Below are positions 43,777-55,568 of a stretch of 64,000 bases of DNA, in pieces. Both the position numbers and the translations under genes were made by a program. The notes beneath the pieces are model-generated. The model was not told the DNA's origin. It did no database searches and was given only the letters and a program-made list of their open reading frames with translations. This DNA comes from Lunularia cruciata (taxonomy: Eukaryota > Streptophyta > Marchantiopsida > Lunulariales > Lunulariaceae): positions 20,651,001 to 20,715,000 of the forward strand of contig OX419755.1 of the NCBI GenBank assembly GCA_948567375.1. Direction: 5' to 3'. Numbering within the stretch: position 1 is the first letter of the stretch; every line of letters starts with the position of its first letter.

Positions 43777-44500
43777 TCAACCAAATATCATCAACCTACC
43801 ATAATCAGTTGGTCGTTGATGCCTCAACTCATATGGCATCTTGAAGTTGATTGCACTAGATGGAGAAATATTTACCACATACGCTGTCGTGTTGACAACT
43901 TCTGCCCAAAACTCATGTGGCAACTTTAATTTTCTCAACATACTCTGTGCATGCTCCAACAATGTTCTGGGTAAGCCACTCAACAACACCATTTTTCTAT
44001 AGAGTGTAAACTGTGGTAAGGTGATGAGTTATCCCCTATTTTGTGCAATATACCTCAATCTCTCTCGATACATACTCCCGCCATTTTCTGATCTTGGACA
44101 CCTCACCTTCTTCCCAATCTGAGTCTTTACTTGGGTCTTCCACTTCTTGAAAGTGGCAAAGACATCAGACTCGTGGTGCAAGACATAAATCCACACAAAC
44201 CTCAAGTAATCATCAATAAATGTCACATCACAAAATTTTCCAAAGTGTGAGGGTGTAGGGGATGGTTCCCACACATCACTGTGTACATACTTGAGTAGAC
44301 CCTTGGAATTATAGTTCCCCACTCCAAAAACAGATTGTTTCTATTTTTAAAAGATACAATGCTCACAAGAATCCAACTTCATAGTCTTCAAGCCACATAA
44401 CAAGCCATTCCTTCTCAAGACAACCAAACCCTTCTCACTCAAATGACCTAGTTGTGAATGCCTCTTAGCCATCATCTCATCCTAAGACCTAGTTACATTG
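43777..44500 (-). pseudogene. Copia integrase remains
   Basis: Minus-strand core text: LLKYVHSDVWEP (first catalytic Asp), VTFIDDYLRFVWIY, FKKWKTQVKTQ and RSENGG. The usual Asp of the 'RSDNGG' block reads Glu here. Then, after a shift, RTLLEHAQSMLRK, LPHEFWAEVVNTTAYVVN. Frameshifts and stops lie between the parts. Confidence 0.85.
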
Positions 44501-44972
44501 GCTTCTCTACACACTTTAGTGCCTCCCAATACAAATAGATTCTTTTGAAAGTTACCTTGCAAGATAACCTTACCACCAAAAGTGACTCAAAGTACCACAT
44601 CACAAACAGTTCATTGATGACTTTTGGTATGCAATACTCCAAGGGAAATCAGGTTCTTCTTCATGTTAGGTATGAACTGAACATCATTCAACTTACACAC
44701 ATCTCTATCAAACTTTCAAATCCTTAAGGATCTAATATCCACAATCCAAGAAGGTTGATCATTCCCTATCAAAACTAAACCATTTGATGTTGAAAGTGAA
44801 TGGAAGAACTCCTTGATCTAGCATATATGGTATGAACAAGCAAAATCTAAAATCCACTCATCATCCTACTAGGAGATGAGGCACAAAGAGCATAACATAA
44901 CATCATAAATCATATTGATCATCCAACAGATCAATATCCTCATCAACATAAACTATATTTGTTGAAGAGCCT

Positions 44973-45760
44973 TCATCTACCTTTGCCCTTTTCATTACAC
45001 TCCTTCTTCACATTGCCTACCTTGCCACATTCCCAACAAGTCACTTGTTTCTTCTCCTTGGACTTGCCTCTAGACTTAGACCTGGACATGACCTTGCTTT
45101 TCCCTTTATCACCATCATTTGTCCTCCGCTGAGGTATCTCATGCTGGACAACCAAAGCATGCTTGGGGTAGAAGATGGTACCAAGGTTGCAACAAGTTTT
45201 TATTGCAAGCCATCTATAAGTAGAGTTGTTATCACGTTTTCAAAGGTCTTCTTCTCACAGTGCAACACAACTCATAAAAGTGACTGATATGATGATGGCA
45301 AGGAGCCCAACAAGTGCAATGTCTTCCACTCCTCATTCAAGTCCTCTCCCAAGTTTGTCAAGTCCACTACTAGGTCACAAAATGCATCCACATGGTCTAC
45401 GATGATGGTCCCTAGTCTCATCTTGACTGTGATTAGTTTGAGATTGGTGTATAATTGGTTTGACAATTCATTCTAATGATACTTGCCTTGAAGTGCATCA
45501 AAAAAAGTGATACAATCAAAATGCTCCCTCACTTGCATGATCACATAGGGCTCAAGGTGAAGCAAAAAAATATTCACGACTTGCTCTTGCATATCCTCCC
45601 AATCAGTTTGTGTCACATCCTTAGGTTTCTCTCTCAAGAGCTTACCCAAACAAGTTGCCTCAACACTCCTTTCACATGCCGTTCCCACAACAAGTAATCC
45701 ATGCGGCCATCAAAATTTGCCACATCAAACTTGGGTCCACCAAGCTTCAAAGTACACATA
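44973..45760 (-). pseudogene. Copia gag remains
   Basis: The minus strand begins with a KFDVANFDGRMDYLLWER stretch near 45.7 kb. It continues with ATCLGKLLREKPKDVTQTDW and a UBN2-type region (45272-45466, DAFCDLVVDLTNLGEDLNEE, LHLLGSLPSSYQSLL). A zinc knuckle reads CWECGKVGNVKKEC, with Asn in place of the zinc-binding His. Two stops break the frame. Confidence 0.85.
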
Positions 45761-47699
45761 TTGACTTTCTTCTACTCTACAAGTACTACCAAGGCTATTG
45801 CTACACTTAGAGACTCCTCTTGAGTCCCTTGACCTTCCACCGTAAAACTCCAATACTCAAGGGAATGGGCTATAAGACTAAAATCATTTTACATTAGCTT
45901 CTTCAAGTACTCAAAATCACCAACTAGTTGCATCAACATATAGCCCTGAAGATTAGCTTTTCAATGCACTAAACAGATCATTTATCCAATTCCCAAGATG
46001 CTGATGGTAGTGGAGCAATGTAGGTGGGACATCTTTATAGAGACAACAATATGTACCTTTAGTTTTTATAGATGTTGAGATCAAGCTAAGTAGAGATTTT
46101 GAGTGATTCAGTTGGTGGTGAACACATATGAACATGGAAGACAAATTTGTCCATTTGTGGAAGGGCAAAAGGACCAAATCTTCAAAGTATTGAGCTGGAA
46201 AGGTATGCAAAGTGGAATATATGTTGTTCACAGATTTACTTACTCGGGGACCTCAAAGCATTCAAGGCATGTTTTTTGGACTCCAACTTTTGTGTCAACA
46301 CCAATAAAAAAATGTGCTACTCAATTGGGGTTGGTGCAGGCTACTCAATCAGGTCAAGGGTTTAATACTCATGTAAGATCAATTGAGTCATCTCTATCTC
46401 AAGTTCTTGGCTCTCAATCAAAACCCATTTCCAGTTTGTCAACTCAAGGTCATCCTTGTGCACAAAGTGAGCCTACCGGCAATTCTTTGGCCCAAGGTTT
46501 TGTGTCTTAGCCCAAAACGGTTCCCAAATTTCCATCTCCAATTCTCACTAAACTTCTTAGACCTTTAGCTACATCTTTAGCACCAAAACCCACAAGTAGG
46601 CATCCATCAAAAGGCTCTACCACCCAAGTGAGTAGTACCACTTCATTGTAAGTTCAGTACCAAGACAAGAATCCAAACTCCAAAACTGAAGATATGGGTG
46701 ACATTGTGAAGTTATTGAAGTAGATCCTACCTGCTCTATAAACCATGGTTTTGTCTTTAGCTCCAAATCATCAAATCTTGTACATGCATGCAATTGATTT
46801 TTTGGTTGTGTATGATCTGCACTTTTTGGACATCAAGATTTTGTCTTTCTTGAGATGAAAACAACCGGATAGTACTATGCCAGAACCTCAATGTTTGGTG
46901 AGGCACCTTGAATTAGACCATTTCATGAGCTGATGAAACATAACATATATGAAAAATTTGTACCCAAAACTAGTAGTGGATATGTAGATTAGAGGGTAGT
47001 CAACCAAACATTCCTCCACTTACGGGTGCTCCAAATCTTGTGTGGATGTGATAGCCAAATAACATAATCCAGGCCCTTATTTATTGCTGGAAGTCTCTTT
47101 GTTCTTCTTTTTTGATAAAAGTTGAGTGGAAATTTTGTTCTCTGGATTCCAATTCTAAGGAATTATCAAAAGTCTAGTGTGATCATAGCTCACAAGGTTT
47201 CATCCTTCTCCTCCAACTCTTGGCTGCATTCTTATCTTATCTTTTAGTGAGAACTAGAGTTAATTCAGCCTCCAAGCTTGCAAAGTTCTCATCTTCTTTG
47301 ATGTTGGCTCTCATTGGTGATTATTATAGATATCACTGGTCAAAATTAGAAGAAGATAGGCAATGGATAAGCCAACTATCATTGCACATTATACAGGGTT
47401 CTTACATCAATAGAACAAGGTTTGCATAGCTCGACAAGGTACCCTCCTTTTCAATACCAACAAGCAAACTCCTGTACCACGCAAAAGCAGATGAAATGAT
47501 CACAAGCAGCCAAGCTTGTCCAACAAACATCTCCAAATTTTTCATTTGAGCTCCAGTTGATGAGTTTTATACATCAATAGACTCTTGTCAACTCAAGCTT
47601 TCCAACCAGCCTATCTCCTCCAAGTTTTGCATGACAAGACACAAGATAGTTGCCAATCAAGCCCTTATGAGTTTACTGAAATTATCACCTCTCATATAC
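45761..47699. other. Long copia leader with an unexplained + strand frame
   Basis: Between gag and the primer site lie about 1.9 kb without copia coding text. On the + strand a frame runs from 46103 to 46650 with a single TAG at 46508-46510. It encodes a Ser/Pro/Thr/Gln-rich product that I do not recognise (for example SQVLGSQSKPISSLSTQG). It may be a captured host or element fragment in opposite orientation. Confidence 0.4.
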
Positions 47700-47711
47700 G
47701 CTTTGATACCA
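47700..47711 (-). other. Primer binding site of the copia element
   Basis: The minus strand reads TGGTATCAAAGC, two bases inside the LTR end at 47714. It is the same variant iMet-type site as in the nested gypsy element. Confidence 0.85.
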
Positions 47712-47713
47712 TT

Positions 47714-48055
47714 TGTTGAGAAATTGACAAGAGTTACGACAACATGCACACACAATGTATACAATCAGCGGAATCACACATTACATAGATGTAGGTGGTT
47801 CACTTGATGTGAGGATATGTCTATGGGAATATTCCAATATTCTTTACTAACACTCAAGGCTCACCACCATATCCAAGCATACAAAGCAAGAGCTCCACAC
47901 TCTCCAACCATGAACTAACTAATGAGCAACCCTCACCCAATATGCCTCATGGCATATATATGGTGGGTGTTGTGCCTACCCTGAGTTACTCCTAACTAAG
48001 GTTAGGCTAACAAACTTACAGTGTAACCCTAAGGCATAAGAGTAAACCCTTACAC
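47714..48055 (-). repeat. 5' LTR of the copia element
   Basis: It starts TGTTGAGAAATTGACAAG and ends near TTACA on the + strand (about 342 bp). The inner 200 bp match 34727-34934. Confidence 0.8.
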
Positions 48056-50479
48056 ATTCTTCCTTGAATGTCCCACTTTTAAATTATAAAATATAAAATA
48101 TATACCAAGAGAAAATTTTTAAGTATGCTTCTCATTTCTATATAACTTGATTAGGTGGATTTTGTTTACTAGAATTTTGATCTTATTGGAAGCAAAATTC
48201 AAAGAGCTTTCCAATACTATTATGACTACTTGAAAAAGACATTAGATTGAAAATTTACCAAAATTCCATAAATAAATTCTTTATTTATACTAAAAATTAT
48301 GGATATTGACCTCCAAAATATTGTAAATTTTAAATTCAAAAACTCTTAAACACATAGTCATAAATATAAATTACTTCCTTAAGCCCACTTTCATTTTCTA
48401 GGTCTATATATGAAACATCAAAGTTCATATATCTTAGGACTCAATTTTATCAATGTGAACTATAACACCCATTTGTGCATGTATGTGCTATTGTCATATT
48501 TAGTTTGGTACTATAAGTACTTGAGAGATATTATTTATATAGTGATAAAGGATGGTTCTACATTAGTCATGATTTGCTAAATTTAACCATAACTAAGATA
48601 GAGGGGACACTTATTTTAGACAAAGTGGAAAAGATGAACACCACTATTTTAGACTCTAGTGTATTGACTTGGTATTATTCTTAATGTTTAGCTTTGAAGA
48701 AAGAGTTGAGAACTCTTGGACCTATAAGCCTTTTTGTTTCAGATTCTTCTATAATCCAAAGATAGCCCATCTGAAGGAATCCTTGACTTATTGGTTGGGC
48801 CAAGATAAGATCTCATGCTTAGGAGAATATTCCCATGAATATAGATATTCTTTTAGCTTTTTGACTTTATTTGAATTTTAGCCTAGTAACTTGAGTTACT
48901 TCAATAATTAGTAACTTTGGTTCATAACTATTTCACAAGTATATAAACTAAGGGTGAAGAGGTACTCATCATCCTTTCATTTGCAACTATCTCTCTCCCA
49001 TTGAGTTCTTTGGTGAACAACGGTTTAAGTCTTGGAGTGTTAGCCTTGGAGGAGTATGATAGAGTTGGGTTTCTTTGCCTTCTTAGTCCATGGTGCACTA
49101 CCATAATAGTCATCAGAGGTTCATCTTGAGTGAGAGATAAGTCGGTTCACAAAACCTAGTACCAAGCTGCCTTTTCTTAATAGCATCTTCTTAATACTTG
49201 GTAACCAATTTTTCTCAATGCAACTTCATCCTGATATCAATCTAGAGAGTTTGATATAAAGCACAATGAACTTTTAGGTTAGCAATCTGACTTGTCATTG
49301 ATTAAGTTGAGATAATTTCTCAACTATGATTTTGTATAATTATATAGTTTAGGTGATTTTCAATAGAGTGTAATAAAAGCAAGATAAGATCAAAATAAAC
49401 AAAGAAAATATACCATCAATAAATGCAAAAATTTCATTCATATATCAACATCTAAACCAAGTAGTAGTTTTTTTATAATATTCTTTTATATATCTCAAGT
49501 TTTTTATCATTTGGATATAATTATTTTATATTTATATGAGAAAATAAAATATTTTTTTTTTATCATTTTGACTTCATAATCTTAATAAAGCAAGTTCTTT
49601 TAAATGCAAGGTTTTTTTAAAATCTTACTTATGACTACGTAATGATGAATTATGCTCTTATATAGTTTACTTAATAGTTAGATATGTAAAAGTAGTAGGC
49701 TATCTAATTCATAAATTATCTAGAAGGATGATAAATATGCTTTATACTCTACTTTTAGTTCAAGCAAAATAACTATGCACTTTAAAGATTTATTAAGATT
49801 ATTTATGTTTTGGATAGATTTAAGGTTAACTACTCTATCTTTAGTTCCCTTTGTTTAGAGCCCAAATGATTTGAGGAGAGGAAACGGGAGAGTGAGAAAG
49901 GAGACAAGGATATTCTAGGCTTTTAGAGAGCTCATTTGCATACCTCACAAGAGTGAATAGTCAGTTCTATTTGTTTTTCAGTTTTGGTTCTATTGGTACC
50001 TAGATTGAAGGCTATGAAGATTGAGTAGAAAGTTACAAGTACATTTAGGTTTTTTAGGATTGAGTTGACCATCCTAGGAATACTGATCGAGTTGTGGGAG
50101 TGGAAAGCAACTCAAGCAGGGTGTATGCTGGGGTTATTTGAGACTAGTTTTCCATGTCCATGACTATTCCATAGACTACTTCATACACTCCATGATGAGG
50201 CTAGATAAGCTTTTTGCCCACCACTTGATCGTTTGGCACGTGATCCCTTGGATGAGTTAGCATGGTTATTATTCCTCTTATGTCCTTGATGATGCCTTTG
50301 TTATACTAGAGGAGGACATGCGGGGTATAGAGAGGTGGCTACTAGATTTTTTTTGATTCGAAGCATGAGATTGAGTTACCCTATAGGAGGAGTCGGTTAG
50401 GGTTGCATGTTTTAGGAGACAGATTCTACCACATGATACCATAGAGTCCACTAGCATTGGTGGTCATAAGAGAGAGCCA
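48056..50479. other. AT-rich flank and unassigned sequence
   Basis: AT-rich to about 49.85 kb, like 31.1-34.7 kb on the other side of the copia element. From about 49.85 kb the base composition changes and may already belong to the non-LTR element that follows, but I could not read RT motifs with confidence before about 50.5 kb. Confidence 0.45.
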
Positions 50480-52160
50480 TCATCTTGGAGTTAATTGTTG
50501 GTACACCATAGGGAGATCCTTTAGGAGGACTTTTTATGCCATGGCTCACATTTGAGCTCTCTTATCTACTACTTTGGCCATGCTATGTTATGTTTTTCCT
50601 TCCTTAGTAGACGATGCACACAATGTGAGCCCCATAGATCAGATTAGGTAAGCCTTTGATCACTTGACTACCAAGCTACATCTTGTAGGCTTGAGAGTCA
50701 AGGTGTCAAAGTGAAGAGCATGGTCCCCTTTAGGTCTCCCTTCCAACCTTGAGCTTCTAGAGGGATGTGTCACATCTATAGATGGACTACATATTCTTGG
50801 AGTGCCAATAGGATCTGAGGATTTTGTCACATGCTTTTGACATTGCCCTGGTAGAGGATGTTCTCCATGTGGATGACCTTCCTCTACTAGGAGATTCATA
50901 GGTGGCTTTTTGTATACTCTCCTCTAGGTTTGCCCGTTGACCAACTTACCTTCTCCATATAGTTCTCCCTTCCTTGATTTTTCAATCAAGTTTGAGAGCT
51001 TTTGATAAAAAGGATCATGTGAGTCTTAGGTGATATCATTGGACTATGGACATTTGAGTGTTTGATGGGGGATTTGGCACATAGATAGACATCTCTACCA
51101 ATCTTTTGCAGAGGGATAGGCCAATTTTTTATGGAGGAGATGGCACATGTAGTGTTTTTGGGTAGTTGGGCTCTCTCAATACTCCTACTTTCTTCCCATT
51201 TTGTGGTTATTGATAGGCCAGCGTTCAAAACTTGTGTGACCAAGGTGGAAGAGTGATCCTTTTCTCTCCAGGTGTTATTGCGGCAAATGAGAGATGGTCT
51301 ATCTCCACAAGCATGTGAGGGCCTTCCATTCTTTGCTTCACTATCATCAGATTGGACCAGAGGTTTGCAATCTTCCTTGATGAAGTGACAATATCAACAT
51401 ATGTTACATTCTCTTGTCCATTCCTTGGGCCATTGGACCAGTATATGCTCTTGCTTCAGCAAGAGTGCATGCTCTTGGATCCTAGCTTGACCATGCATTA
51501 AGTCATTCTAACTTGCACCAACCACTTTCTCTACGACAATGAGGTTCCTCTTAGGTTTGGTCCACCCGTCTACATCTTTGTTACTCACTTATAAGTGTGG
51601 TTCTACATTAGATGCAACAACGGTCCATATGACATGGTGTCCTTGTGGAGGATAGAGGATAGCTACACATTATGACATCAAGGATATAGTGTTTTCTATG
51701 GCAAGAGAGAGTGGATAGCTTGCTTGGAGGGAGCATTCATTTTCTCTACAGACAACACATGTCAGAGCAGACTTATACTTGGTCCAAGATGATTAGGTGA
51801 CAATGTTGGACATTGTGGTTATAGATCCTATGCAAGATGCAGTTTTGGAAGGATTAATTACTCATCCTCTTGGATGGGCGGCAAGCGGTGCAGTAGCACG
51901 CAAGGTCTCCAAGTATAGAGGTATGCAGTGGGGTCACCTCTTTGTTCCTCTAGCCTTGGAGTTATATGGAGCAATGGACATGGAATTAGACACATTTTTT
52001 AGGGAGTGTGCAAGAGCTTATCATATTAGATGCCAAGGAGTACCACTCTCACTCTCATACTTTGTAGCATACTTTAAATAGCATGTGTCCATTGCTCTAC
52101 AAAGAGCATTGGCTCGTGCATAGGCAATGACTCTAGGTGATGCTTCTGTGGATGCTCCAG
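50480..52160 (+). pseudogene. Decayed non-LTR retroelement: RT and C-terminal domain
   Basis: Pieces of one protein can be followed across frames. The RT catalytic box reads LVDDAHNVSP (VDD at 50607-50615), then AFDHLTTKLHLVGLRVKVSK, an HVDDLPLLGD-like segment, an RRPTYLL-type piece and IFQSSLRAFD. Further on, 51797-52081 is open for 94 codons: LDIVVIDPMQDAVLEGLITHP, ARKVSKYRGMQWGHLFVPLALELYGA and, past a stop, HVSIALQRALARA. This last block is the C-terminal domain of a non-LTR RT family I know from bryophyte, lycophyte and charophyte genomes. Its D...K..KY pattern suggests a restriction-like endonuclease, which is inference. Many stops, dead copy. Confidence 0.72.
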
Positions 52161-52232
52161 TGGTTTGTAGACCTTACAACTGCATATCTCAAATAACTTA
52201 GGTGTGGTAGGGTAGATTTCTCATATTGATGC

Positions 52233-52345
52233 TATTGGGATCTAGCCTCATTCTACCTCTTTTATCTCTCCCTTGTATGGCTTAATGGGGTCTTCCCATT
52301 GTTCTTGTGTTCCTTGTGGTTGGCTTTTCTCTCTTGTTTAGACTA
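52233..52345 (+). repeat. 3' tail of the non-LTR retroelement
   Basis: 'gggatctagcctcattctac', 'tctctcccttgtatggctta', 'atggggtcttcccattgttc' match the dispersed copies at 4675-4770 and 27768-27870. This is the only copy with RT remains directly upstream, which ties the dispersed repeat to this element family. Confidence 0.72.
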
Positions 52346-54065
52346 GATGAAAGGTTTCAATCTATTTTTATGGATTGTGTATAACTTAGAAATGTACTTC
52401 TTATAGTATTTAGAGCTAATATCTTGTTTTGGTGCATATTTGGATTGTGTTTAACTTATTAATGTGTTTTATATGGTATTTTGATTAGATTTCAAGTTCA
52501 GGTAAATATAGTAACAGGTGTATATTTTTTTGTTGACTAGATGTTCATGTAGCACTAAGTGGACTGTTACTAAGTAGTATATAACTTTAAACTATGCTCC
52601 AAAGAGAGAAATGTTTGAATTTTAAGCTTCACATTCAACCATACGTAAATAGTTATAGCAGGCTAGATCAAGAGTAGATGTGAAATAGAGTGATACTCGT
52701 GACATCTTTAAAGATACTGAAAACTCATGAGAAGTTGTTGATCTCAAATATACATCCCTATTGTTTGAGACTAATAGAACTGAAATATAAGGCTATAGAA
52801 GGCAATGTGGGAGTGATTCAATCCATAAAAGTTAAGCAAGTTGTGCTTTCAAATACTTTGATTGCTACTCAAACTCAAAATTTATTTCATAGAGCAAATA
52901 CCAAAAATACCCAAGCTTATGAACCATTCTCTATTATCTCATGGTGGTGTCTAAGTTCAAAAGGAAACACAATATCAGATTTTATATCAAGCATGGTGAA
53001 GATAACTTAATTAGAAAAGGAATTAAAATTTATTAAGGCGTGAAGCTAGAAATGGATAATGATGCTAGCAATGGATAATTAAAACTTCTAATTACTTCTT
53101 ATAAGTCTTTTACTAAATAGAACACAATAGAATCTTTGCTACTCAAAGGATTTAAGGTGCAGAAAGAACATATTTTACTTGCTCTCAAAAGCAACACAGA
53201 AAAGAGAATAATACTATAGTCTTTTGTTATTCATAAGGCCTTGAAACCTTACTATTGTCGATAGTCCTTTTCTTTTTGCCATATACCACTTCTTGCATTA
53301 AACCCATGAACTATGGAGATATTTCATATTTTAAGCCTTCTTATTATTATCAATTGGATGATATCATGTAAGGTAAATAAATACATGTATGTCTTATTAG
53401 ATTGATATTACTTTGCTTACCATATAGTAGTTCATAAAGTCCCGAATGATTCATATGAAACTCATAATTATCCATGATATTGGTGTTATACAAGTATGTA
53501 AATGGAGCTCTTTCTAAATATTTGGATCATGAAGTGTGATAGACAATATTAATCTAAAGGTCGATAATGAGCATATTGTTATGTCAAAAGTTTTGAGATT
53601 GAGGAAAGAGTATATTAAAAGCTTGTTGATTTACAGGAGATTCATTGATCAAGATCCTATTAGTGGATTTTTTTTGTGATATGATAGCAAGTGAGTTTAT
53701 AGATTCTTAGAGAAAAAAAAGTCTTGGTATTTAAGAGCTTCAGGAATACAAGAATACGTAGGTAATCTTGGTCATATCAAGATAATACCTAGAAAAATAA
53801 AGAAGTTACTTCTTAGATGTAAGTAGATTTATAATACACACTAGTTCGATTAAAGTGCAAGAGGCTTTAGTTGCAATTGGTTCATATTTACAATAGCTAG
53901 TAGAAGTTAGTTACTTTGCTTCATATTTATTAATATATATGAAAAACGAATTTTTCCTATCGATATGAATTCATCTTGTTAGAGTGTCATAACAAATTCT
54001 TCTAGGAAGTAGAGAGATATTGAACATAAACACGAGAAAGAGTTTGAACTTAGTATACTTGACAA
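52346..54065. other. AT-rich stretch, no gene recognised
   Basis: A 106-codon open frame at 52690-53010 (+) has no recognised domain. The rest is AT-rich with stops in all frames. Confidence 0.45.
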
Positions 54066-54270
54066 GTTTCACCTTGTAGGAGAAAGGGTGTAATTCTTAG
54101 GATCAAGTTAGTTTAAATCGAGTCCATGATTCTTAAATCAAGTTTCACCTTGTAGGAGTGAGTGTATAATGGTGTAAATCGAAATCCTATCCCTTCCGGC
54201 TGCATGTCTAGTATTGCCGTATTTCCCTTATAAAAAGGGGAGTCATTAACAACCATTAAATCCCAACGGG
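54066..54270 (+). repeat. LTR-like tail with a duplicated 19-bp motif and a TATA box
   Basis: AAGTTTCACCTTGTAGGAG occurs twice about 77 bp apart (near 54064 and 54141). Each copy is followed by a purine run and TGTA, which looks like a polypurine tract and an LTR start. 'cttataaaaaggggagtc' near 54229 is a good TATA box. This may be the remnant of an LTR. No partner copy was seen in the window. Confidence 0.3.
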
Positions 54271-55568
54271 TGATTCATCTTACCAAAGTGGTGTGGCATG
54301 TACTATAGTAGAGCCCAAGAGAATAGTACTTCAACACTTCATATATGAGAGTAATATTTCTTTAAACGCTTACGAGATGATATAAACAACGTGGTGTAGA
54401 AATCAGAATACTTGTTCCAACATCCTCAGTGTAATAAGATATCTATTTCATGCGAATATTGTCGAAGGTGAACCCAATGTTAACTCTTGACGTCTCCTCG
54501 TAAAGCATGATAAATTTCCTCTCTTTGCTATTCTGTGCGCACACCTTTCATGAGGATAAAAGGGAAACGAAGACTACTCGACGTAAACCAACGTGACCGG
54601 TCAGCGTGATCGGTCAAAGTGTCTATACAGAGAGATTTGACATCTCTACTTTTGGTACGGTGGCAGGACAGATGGGAGGCAGCTCTTGGCATTGAGGTTC
54701 CAAAGTAAAAACTGTCAATCAAGCATGCCAGTTTTCTAACGACAGGTGGTCCTTATATCTTTATTCGCTGTACTATGTCAACACAGATGAAGTGGTTCTC
54801 GAGACTTGGACCGGAACTAGACGCAAAATCAAACTGCAGGTCGGGCTCAAACCCAGCGATCGCGGTTACGAGTAATTTAATTCTACGATACATACACCAT
54901 ATTTGATTTAGTGGTTGATCTTGAAATGGGGATCAGAATCAACGACTCACCTTGTTGAATTGAAATTTTCTCTGCCTTTTGGGCACATAGTTATAAAGTT
55001 TGCATCAGTCTGTCTTCTTTGCGTTCAATGCAGATGTCAGCACCCGGATCAGCTGTAAGTCCATGTCAGGACTCTAGCTGGTGTTCGAGTCAGATTCTAC
55101 CGCAGTGTAGAGTGGGTAGCATGACATTCCCTTCCAGATTATGAGCATCATCTTAGACAGCTGAAACGAGTGCCATTCATTAAGCTCCAAAGTACCTAAT
55201 CGGCGCTTTGTTCCCAAATGAGGTGGGGGATAAGTGGCATTTTATTCTATGCAGATTACTACGGAGACTGAACCCAGAGTAACAGAGAGGACTTGGTCAC
55301 ACACCGGACACGTACAGAGACTAAACGCACAAGTCACAGCTATGTTCGTCCATCTAAACTTTTGTAAGAATCATGCTCCGAACAAAAGTACAAGGGCAAT
55401 TAGATCTCAGCTCAGGATAAGCTCTTCTGTTTTTAGGACTGTCGACTTAGGAATATTTGGCTTTGGAGAATCGGTAGGTGCTGCCGAGGGAGCCTTGCAA
55501 TTCCAGTAACCTATAAGTTGATTGTATCCGATGAGAAAACACGATTGATCTCCGAGCTTCAGCCATTC
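54271..55568 (+). promoter_or_regulatory. Upstream region of the L-gulonolactone oxidase gene
   Basis: Unique-looking sequence without coding signals. It must include the promoter and 5' UTR of the oxidase. The frame of the oxidase is open for 51 bp upstream of the first Met (from 55518). A separate + strand frame at 55234-55509 has no recognised domain. Confidence 0.35.

Larger units (their letters stand above)
34727..48055 (-). mobile_element. Ty1/copia retrotransposon, minus strand, split by a gypsy insertion
   Basis: LTR-related sequences lie at 34727-34934 and 47714-48055. A primer binding site complementary to tRNA-iMet-type ends (TGGTATCAAAGC on the minus strand) lies at 47700-47711. 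Gag, zinc knuckle, integrase, RT and RNase H follow in copia order on the minus strand. The RT is interrupted at 35840-42398 by a gypsy element. Removing that insert and one ACAAC copy rejoins the RT text (KLSMAC to CPIDVV), which proves the nesting. Without the insert the element is about 6.8 kb. Many stops and frameshifts show that it is dead. Confidence 0.9.
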
